Assembly: GCA_026770615.1 (NCBI GenBank) | Contig: MU631375.1 | Coordinates: forward strand, 336,596-347,729 | Source of the DNA: Pavlovales sp. CCMP2436 | Lineage: Eukaryota > Haptophyta > Pavlovophyceae > Pavlovales | Length of the DNA: 11,134 nt | Reading direction: 5' to 3' | Part shown: positions 6,344-11,134 of the stretch, piece by piece | Numbering within the stretch: position 1 is the stretch's first letter | Layout of the letters: every line of letters begins with the position of its first letter | Notes under the pieces: generated by a model | What the model was told of the DNA's origin: nothing | Database searches by the model: none | The model's input: the letters and a program-made list of their open reading frames with translations, nothing else | Translations under genes and position numbers: made by a program

Positions 6344-7073
6344 CAATGGGCGACATAGCGCTCAGACCAGCACAACTTCCAGAACAGTGCGACGCCAGCT
6401 TGAATCCTATCAGTGATATAAATAAGATTAAACTTGAATAATAAAACTCGATCGTCTGTGAAATCCAGATGTCTTCAAAAAACCCGAACGAAATCCGCCT
6501 GCCAGTGCTCGCAGCTGTGTCGGCGCGTTGGTACCACCGCAAGGTGACGCTCGAGCTCAACAGAGCGACGCTCAGACGCTGGCACCCGGGGCCTCCTGGA
6601 CGCAGAGACTGCGCCCAGGCGGTAGAAGGGGCATCATAGTAAAACATAACTCTCGTCTGTCACTGTGAGAAAACGCGACCAAGTCTGCGAGTGAGTATCC
6701 CCTGTCGCGCAATATTGAGCCATGAACATATTTCGAGTTCAGACAAATATATTAATATAGGGGGAATCTCAGAGATCGGCACGCGCATTGGCGCCCCCGG
6801 CCCCAAGCCAGCGCTGAGCGCAGCACTCAAGCAGACTATGGCAACCCATATGTATGCATCATGCATTGGGCGTCGCAGCGCTCAGATCAGTAGAGCTCCT
6901 TGGACAGTCAGACACCAGCTTAATAAATCCCTGATAATTATATACAGCGACAATGCGTTGTATTATAAACTTTATATATTTTACGCTGTTAGTTAATTAT
7001 GACTGCAGGCAATGGGCGACGCAGCGCTCAGACCAGCACACCTTTCAGAACAGTCAGACGCCAGCTTGAATCC
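6344..7073. repeat. Three dispersed copies of a ~64-bp repeat
   Basis: Copies lie at 6344-6407, 6864-6930 and 7010-7073. The first and third are the same length and match at about 58 of 64 positions, sharing GCGCTCAGACCAGCAC and GACGCCAGCTTGAATCC. The second is more diverged, with small indels (GCAGCGCTCAGATCAG ... CACCAGCTT). All are in the same orientation. Similar short motifs (GCGACGCTCAGACGCTGG) occur at about 6565, inside the small ORF. Confidence 0.85.
6469..6639 (+). CDS. Small GC-rich ORF, 56 residues, unidentified
   Basis: The frame starts at ATG 6469 and stops at TAG 6637-6639, and it coincides with a GC-rich island in AT-rich surroundings. The product starts MSSKNPNEIRLPVLAAVSAR and continues WYHRKVTLELNRATLRRWHP. 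It is basic, contains no recognisable domain and is too short to judge. It may be a gene fragment, an exon or chance. Confidence 0.22.
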   Translation: MSSKNPNEIRLPVLAAVSARWYHRKVTLELNRATLRRWHPGPPGRRDCAQAVEGAS

Positions 7074-7324
7074 CTACCAGCAATTTAATATTAATGAAGT
7101 AAGTCCGGGGCCCTCATCTCAACTCGTCTGCTGGCCCTTCGCGCATATGATCATGCTTTACGCATCGGCCTCAATAACAGCCTGTCACTTTGCAGCCCCC
7201 ATGACATAACTATACGAAGTAATTGACAGACTCAGCATGTTAAATCTGATTACGAAGAGCGATGCGGATGGTTGGCTGGGCACTCGTGGCTACGTGCCGA
7301 CGCGCTCTTGGGCGTGCAGAAGAG

Positions 7325-8652
7325 CTACAGATAGAGCGGTATGTCCTCGCGCCTGCTGAGCGCGTCGCGCGGGAAGAAGCAGACGACGCGCGTGCCGTGA
7401 CCCGCGACAGATAGAGCCCGGATATCGCCACCAAATAGGCGCAGCTGCGCGCGGGCGAAGGGCAGGCCCACACCGAAGCCGGCGAGCGGCGAGGCGGCGC
7501 GGCATGCGTTGGGGTCGGCGCCGTTTGCGCCGCTGATGTGTGCGCAAGGGTCGTCCTCGTCGAGCGGCGGCTTGGCGGTCGAGCGGCAATATCCCCAGAG
7601 CAGCTCGTTACCTCCCTGGCGCGCGATGCAGCCGCCGATGTCGTCGCAGATTATCGCCACGTCCTTGTCCGAAGGCACCACGCGCACGGCCAGCAGCGCG
7701 GGGGACGCGCCGAGCACGCGCGCGTGCAGCGTGCTCGCGCGCGCAGCGTTATTGAATATCTCGAGCAGCGATGCGTGGAAGAGGTGAGCGATACCAGGAA
7801 CTGCTCGACGGTAGAGCGGGTAAGCATGGCTCTGCGGGCGAGAAGACGAAATTGGGTGCGTCGCCGAATGCGCGTTCGCACAGTTCGCGCGCAACCTCCG
7901 CCGCGTCCTGCGAGAGTGCGCGACGATCAACGGCCTCGGTCACAATGCATATTATTATTATTATTATTATTATTGTTATTATCATTATTGTTGTTGTTGT
8001 TGTTGTTGTTGTTATTATGATTATGATTGTTGCTGTTTTTGTTGTTGTTAATATTATTTCTATTGTCATTACTATTATTATTGTTATTATTACTATTATT
8101 ACTACGATTACCAGGCACTGTGGGCCGCGGCCTCCCGTCGCACTCGTCGTGCTCGTCCCGGTCGACGTAGAGCGACTGGTCCAAGAGGACGTTGATGCCG
8201 AGACTCGCGCGGAAGTAGCTGTCCAGCTGGGCATCAAGAGCTTTGGCGGCCTCAGCGGCGTCCGCGCGCTCGGCTGCGATCGTCACTTCGTCGAGCTCGT
8301 CGCACATACTCTTGAATGCGCGCGCAACGAGCGGCAGGTCTTTCAGGTGGCGCTCCTTGAGGTGCGGAGCGCGCTCGGCGCGCTCCACCGCGTGCAGGGC
8401 GGACATATTTAATAGCGAATGCTGCAGTCGCTCGGCAATGCCCACGAGATTGGCGGCTCAGCTCGGGCGCAGCCTCGGAATGGCACCGAGCCGCCTGACG
8501 CGCACGAGCTGATGGCCAAGCCGCAGGTTCACTTCCTCGTGCACAAGCCTGCGCCCGTTGAACCGAGTAAAACCGCAGCCTTTGGCGAATGAGAGCAGAT
8601 CGTGCAGTGAAACCGGCGTCGCCGAGCTTCGCGCGTGCAGGTTCACCGCCAT
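7325..8652 (-). pseudogene. Pyruvate/branched-chain 2-oxoacid dehydrogenase kinase, disrupted
   Basis: Minus-strand frames together spell most of a PDK/BCKDK kinase, the mitochondrial enzyme that phosphorylates and inactivates the E1 subunit of 2-oxoacid dehydrogenase complexes. From ATG 8652: PVSLHDLLSF and RRLVHEEVNLRLGHQL (family N-terminal helices), then LDSYFRASLGINVLLDQSL (8112-8445), DAAEVARELCERAFGDAPNF (from 7907), HLFHASLLEIFNNAARA (N-box; Glu and Asn kept, Lys replaced by Asn), CDDIGGC (G1 box, last Gly of DxGxG replaced by Cys), RSTAKP, and PLAGFGVGLPFARAQLRLFGGD (G2). It ends at a plausible C-terminus with TAG 7327-7325. Lesions: in-frame TGA at 8460-8458 and a one-base frame change near 7845-7855. 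An intron of about 200 nt full of trinucleotide repeats splits it (3' site AG at 7909-7908). The donor is either GTAATC at 8111 (breaks frame) or a weak GTGCCT (keeps frame). No clear mitochondrial presequence is seen. It may be a dead copy. Confidence 0.83.
7951..8107. repeat. Imperfect ATT/GTT trinucleotide microsatellite in the kinase intron
   Basis: Runs of ATT and GTT with scattered substitutions extend for about 157 bp, AAT/AAC-rich on the gene strand. It lies wholly within the inferred intron of the kinase locus. Translated in the exon frame it would give a poly-Asn run, which no kinase of this family has, supporting its removal by splicing. Confidence 0.95.
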
Positions 8653-8660
8653 CACGCTCT

Positions 8661-8889
8661 CGCTCGGGCGTTGCCCTCACTCCTTCCGTGCCGCACTTGG
8701 ACGCTGCCCTCGCTTCTTCTGCGCCGCGCTTGGGCGTTGCCCTCGCTCCTTCTGCACCACGCTCGGGCGTTGCCTCGCTCTTTCTGCGCCCGCGCTCAGG
8801 CGTTGCCCTCGCTCCTTCTGCGCCCGCGCTCGGGCGTTGCCCTCGCTCCTTCTGCGCCCGCGTTCGGGCGCTGCCCTCGCTCCTTCTGC
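8661..8889. repeat. Minisatellite, about seven copies of a 33-34 bp unit
   Basis: Units start at 8666, 8699, 8732, 8765, 8798, 8832 and 8866, so the period is 33 for the first five and 34 for the last two. The consensus starts GGGCGTTGCCCTCGCTCCTT and continues CTGCGCCSCGCT. One strand is pyrimidine-rich. The change from 33 to 34 breaks any reading frame, so it is not a coding repeat. Confidence 0.95.
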
Positions 8890-8928
8890 CGAACCCGTCC
8901 ACACGCCCGTCGAGCCGGTCACTCAATC

Positions 8929-8946
8929 TCAATTTTTAAAAATTGA
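8929..8946. promoter_or_regulatory. 18-bp perfect palindrome TCAATTTTT/AAAAATTGA
   Basis: A gapless palindrome lies between the two divergent genes, 277 bp from the kinase start and 220 bp from the VPS13 start. Its symmetry and AT core would suit a dimeric binding site or a shared core promoter, but no known motif is claimed. Confidence 0.5.
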
Positions 8947-9165
8947 TGTTTGACGGCACACCACGGAGGAAGGTGGTGGTCGCGGGCGGCGGTGGAGGCG
9001 GGGGGGGGTCCCCTTGATCTTAATATCAGAGCACACGCACAGACAGTCCTTGAAAACTTTTTAAACACAGCGCTTCCGAAACAGAAGACGGCCGGGCTTT
9101 GCCGGTGTCGTGCGCGGCGCGCAGTGGTTAGCTCCGTGCCGGGCTCGGAGGACGCGGACGTGGCG

Positions 9166-10552
9166 ATGCTCAAGGCGCTCTTCCTCGACGTGCTGCAGCG
9201 GTACATCTCCGAGTACGTCAAGGCGGACACGCGCTCGCTCCGCCTCGCGCTGGAGGGCGGCTTCCTCGAGCTCCGCGACCTGGAGGTGCGGCGCGAGGCG
9301 TTCGACAACTTGGGGCTGCCCTTCCAGGTCAAGGCGGGCTACGTGGGGCTGCTGCGCGTGCAGCTGCCGTGGCTCGCGGCGTGGCGCGCGGGTGGGGCCG
9401 AGTCGATCGCAGTGCACATCGAGAGCGCGTACCTGCTCGTGGCCCCGCGCTGGGACGGGCGCGGGCTCTCTCTGCCCGCGCAGCCGAGCGGGCCGGAAGC
9501 ACGGCGCGACAAGCAGCGTGGGCTCGCCGCGGCCGAGCAGCTGCTCCGCAGCGCGGGCGCGGGCGGTGGCGGTGCGAGGCAGCTGGTCGAGGCGCTCTCG
9601 TCGAACGCGCTGCTCGCGCGGCTGCTCACCGGCCTGCTCGACGCCGTGCACGTCACGCTGCGCAACGTGCACGTGCGCGTGGAGGACGAGGGCGCGCTCA
9701 CCGGCACGGCGCTCTCGATGGGGCTCATGCTCGCCGAGGCAGAGCTCCGGCCGGGAGGCTTCGCGGACGAGGAGGACTTAGACGCGGGCAGCAGTGACTC
9801 GGACGCGGGCGGCGAGGCCGAGGCGGGCAAGGGGGCAGCGGCAGACAAAGCCGCCTCGGCAGACGAGCCGCTGCCCCCCGGCGTGGAGCAGCTGCGCAAG
9901 GCGCTGCGCCTGCGCTCGCTGCGTTTTTACCTCGACCCGGGCGGCCGGCAGATCCCAGTGGAGTTCCTCGACGCACTCGGCACCGGCGCCGACGGCGTGG
10001 CGGACGCGCGCCTCTGCTTCGAGCAGCTGCTGCAGCCGCCGGCAGAGGCAGTGGCGCTCCGCCCCTTTTCCGCATCCGCCGTCCTCGAGGTGCGGCTGCG
10101 CAAACCGAGCAGCGGTGCGCAGCAGCAGGCTGCCGACGAGCGGGCGAGCAGGGGCAGCGTCGGCTCGCAGCCCGGCGGTTCGGGCGGCGGGGCGGCGGGC
10201 GGCTCCGCGGGCGAGCAGGGCGCGCCGCCTGCTGCCCGGGGAACTCCCGAGCACCCCGCAGTGGACGTGCGGCTGGAGTGCACGGCGAGCGGTGTGGACG
10301 TGTCGCTCTCCGAGGCGCAGTGGCGCTGCGTGCTGCGGCTGCTGCAGTTTGGCACAAACGTGCGGCGCTGGCTCGCGTTCTGGCGCAGACGGCCGGCGGA
10401 GGGATGGCCGACTGACGGGTCGAGCGCGCGCGCATGGTGGCGGTACGCGCCCTCTTCCTTAGCCCTGGCCCTCGCCCTCGCCTTGCCCTCGCCCTCGCCC
10501 TCGCCCTCGCTCTGACCCTCGCCCTCGCCCTCGCCCTCGCCTTTGCCTTCGC

Positions 10553-10583
<31 letters not shown>

Positions 10584-10993
10584 CCAACTCCTCCTTATTA
10601 CCCCCCCCTCCCTCTCCCCCCAATCCCTCCCAACCCCCCGCAGGTACGCGTGTACGTGCGTGGCGGAGGAGGAGGCGAAGCGCGTCTGCCGATTCCGCAT
10701 CAGGTGAGAATACTAATAATTATAAGAATAATAATTATTACTATTGATTATAATTCGTGTGTAATTATAGTCAGGTGGGAGGCAATAATTATGCAACAAG
10801 AAGAACAATATATTGTAATTAGAATTAGAGTACTACCACGAACACTAATTGTGAATTATGATTACCTCGCTCTGACAATAATTACGTTTTTTTTTTTTTT
10901 TTTAGGTGGGAGGAGATCGCAGCGAGGCGCGCGCTGAGGCAGCGCTACGTGAAGCTGTGGCGGAGCAACTTTCGCTCGCGCGCACAGAGCGAG
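9166..10993 (+). CDS. VPS13: VPS13-family lipid-transfer protein, N-terminal part (runs off window)
   Basis: Exons 9166-10442, 10644-10703 and 10906-10993 join in frame to 475 codons, then a donor (GAG|GTGAGC) leads on. VPS13 proteins are large bridge-like lipid channels at membrane contact sites. The start MLKALFLDVLQRYISEYV is the chorein N-terminus. Family landmarks follow: LGLPFQVKAGYVG (49-61), LPWL (67-70), YLLVAP (89-94), NVHVRVEDEG (167-176), SLRFYLDPG (251-259) and ARAWWRYA, the last assembled across intron 1. Exon 3 supplies RWEEIAARRALRQRYVKLW. The ATG at 9166 is where homology begins; the frame upstream is open but unconserved. Two lineage-specific inserts are seen: an acidic one (199-235) and a Gly/Ser/Ala-rich one (about 313-360). 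Introns are 201 and 202 nt. The usual family length exceeds 3000 residues, so most of the gene lies beyond the window. A generic VPS13 call is firm, the paralogue is not. Confidence 0.92.
10443..10643 (+). repeat. VPS13 intron 1 with CCCTCG hexamer tract and flanking GGTACGCG repeats
   Basis: The intron runs GTACGC...CCGCAG. From 10463 to 10584 it is an imperfect (CCCTCG)n tract, followed by C-rich DNA to the acceptor. GGTACGCG occurs exactly at 10442-10449 (donor) and 10643-10650 (acceptor junction), an 8-bp direct repeat spanning both splice sites. Read through in frame, the tract would give a Leu-Ala/Ser-Pro run ending at TGA, so the longer unspliced frame is an artefact. Confidence 0.85.
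10704..10905 (+). other. VPS13 intron 2, AT-rich, with an internal copy of its acceptor
   Basis: This 202-nt intron is AT-rich and ends in an 18-base T run and TTTAG. AGGTGRGA is found at the donor (10702-10709), inside the intron (about 10772-10779) and at the acceptor (10904-10911). The internal copy reads TCAGGTGGGAGGCAATA, close to the true exon-3 start TTAGGTGGGAGGAGATC, and is preceded by its own AG. Confidence 0.75.
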
Positions 10994-11038
10994 GTGAGCA
11001 TACTAAATCAAATACTCAGAATAAATAAAAGAAGCAAA

Positions 11039-11134
11039 GAAGCAGAGAAGCAGAGAAGGAGGCAGCGGTACGTCAGGCTGTCGTTAGAAGCAGAGAAGCA
11101 GAGAAGGAGGCAGCGGTACGTCAGGCTGTCGTTA
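11039..11134 (+). repeat. 48-bp tandem repeat at the window edge, resembling exon 3
   Basis: Two exact copies, 11039-11086 and 11087-11134, fill the window's end; the array may continue beyond it. Within each, 26 bases (11058-11083 and 11106-11131) match about 21 of 26 bases of VPS13 exon 3 (10935-10960). Translated, RRQRYVRLS corresponds to exon RQRYVKLW. It lies in what should be intron 3. Confidence 0.9.

Larger units (their letters stand above)
6193..7324. other. AT-rich spacer with dispersed repeats
   Basis: About 1.1 kb lies between the stop of the zinc-finger protein gene and the stop of the convergent kinase locus. It holds a poly(A) signal candidate, three copies of a 64-bp repeat and one small GC-rich ORF (6469-6639). 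Other frames, such as 6691-6996 and 7012-7209, have unremarkable composition and no recognisable domain. Confidence 0.5.
8653..9165. other. Divergent upstream region of the kinase and VPS13 genes
   Basis: The start codons of the minus-strand kinase and the plus-strand VPS13 gene face away from each other across about 510 bp, so promoters for both should lie here. It contains the minisatellite at 8661-8889, an 18-bp palindrome at 8929-8946 and a G-run near 9001-9008. Open frames across the minisatellite only reflect its repeat. Confidence 0.6.

Noticed and set aside
6287..6370. C/D-box snoRNA starting at TGATGA
   Set aside because: No properly spaced CTGA D box or terminal stem follows on the plus strand.
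7927..8111. Poly-Asn protein segment in the kinase frame
   Set aside because: The Asn run is the translated trinucleotide microsatellite, placed where the conserved kinase sequence is interrupted, so it is an intron.
8661..8889. CRISPR-like array
   Set aside because: The units abut with no unique spacers, and the DNA is eukaryotic; it is a minisatellite.
10443..10515. Continuation of the VPS13 frame into a Leu-Ala/Ser-Pro tail
   Set aside because: The family motif WWRYA is completed and the conserved sequence resumes only after removing 10443-10643; the tail is a translated hexamer repeat.

Overview
The window is nuclear DNA of a eukaryote. Genes are split by GT-AG introns, coding stretches are very GC-rich with G/C at most third positions, and AT-rich gaps, micro- and minisatellites and palindromes lie between them. 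The first gene encodes a protein whose N-terminus looks like a stacked signal/transit/thylakoid-transfer presequence. That suggests an alga with a secondary plastid (haptophyte- or ochrophyte-like), but this is an inference from one protein.

Layout: 1-526 holds no gene I can support. A DUF1499-family protein is encoded on the minus strand (1360-527); its leader carries a perfect 22-bp hairpin and a duplicated start-codon segment. A repeat-bearing spacer with one exon-like open frame (2088-2267) follows. A broken three-finger C2H2 zinc-finger gene lies on the minus strand (3396-2310), with each finger in its own 84-nt exon. From 3397 to 5457 there is mostly non-coding DNA rich in inverted repeats, a CG-alternating tract and GC palindromes, with a possible orphan RGG-box terminal exon on the plus strand (4822-4977). 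An intact plus-strand gene (5458-6192) encodes a protein joining a U1/matrin-like C2H2 finger to a RanBP2-type finger. An AT-rich spacer (6193-7324) has three copies of a 64-bp repeat and a small GC-rich ORF. A pyruvate/branched-chain dehydrogenase kinase gene follows on the minus strand (8652-7325), with an in-frame TGA, a frameshift and a trinucleotide-repeat intron. Across a shared upstream region containing a 33-34 bp minisatellite, the plus-strand 5' end of a VPS13 lipid-transfer gene starts at 9166 and runs off the window.

The genes share no obvious pathway; this is ordinary eukaryotic gene order, not an operon. The most interesting features are structural: tandem one-finger-per-exon duplication, introns of about 200 nt in the VPS13 gene flanked by short direct repeats (introner-like), a repeat in a VPS13 intron that copies part of the preceding exon, and the hairpin plus duplicated start of the DUF1499 gene. 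Two of the five main loci carry disabling lesions. I saw no tRNA, rRNA, CRISPR array or complete transposon.
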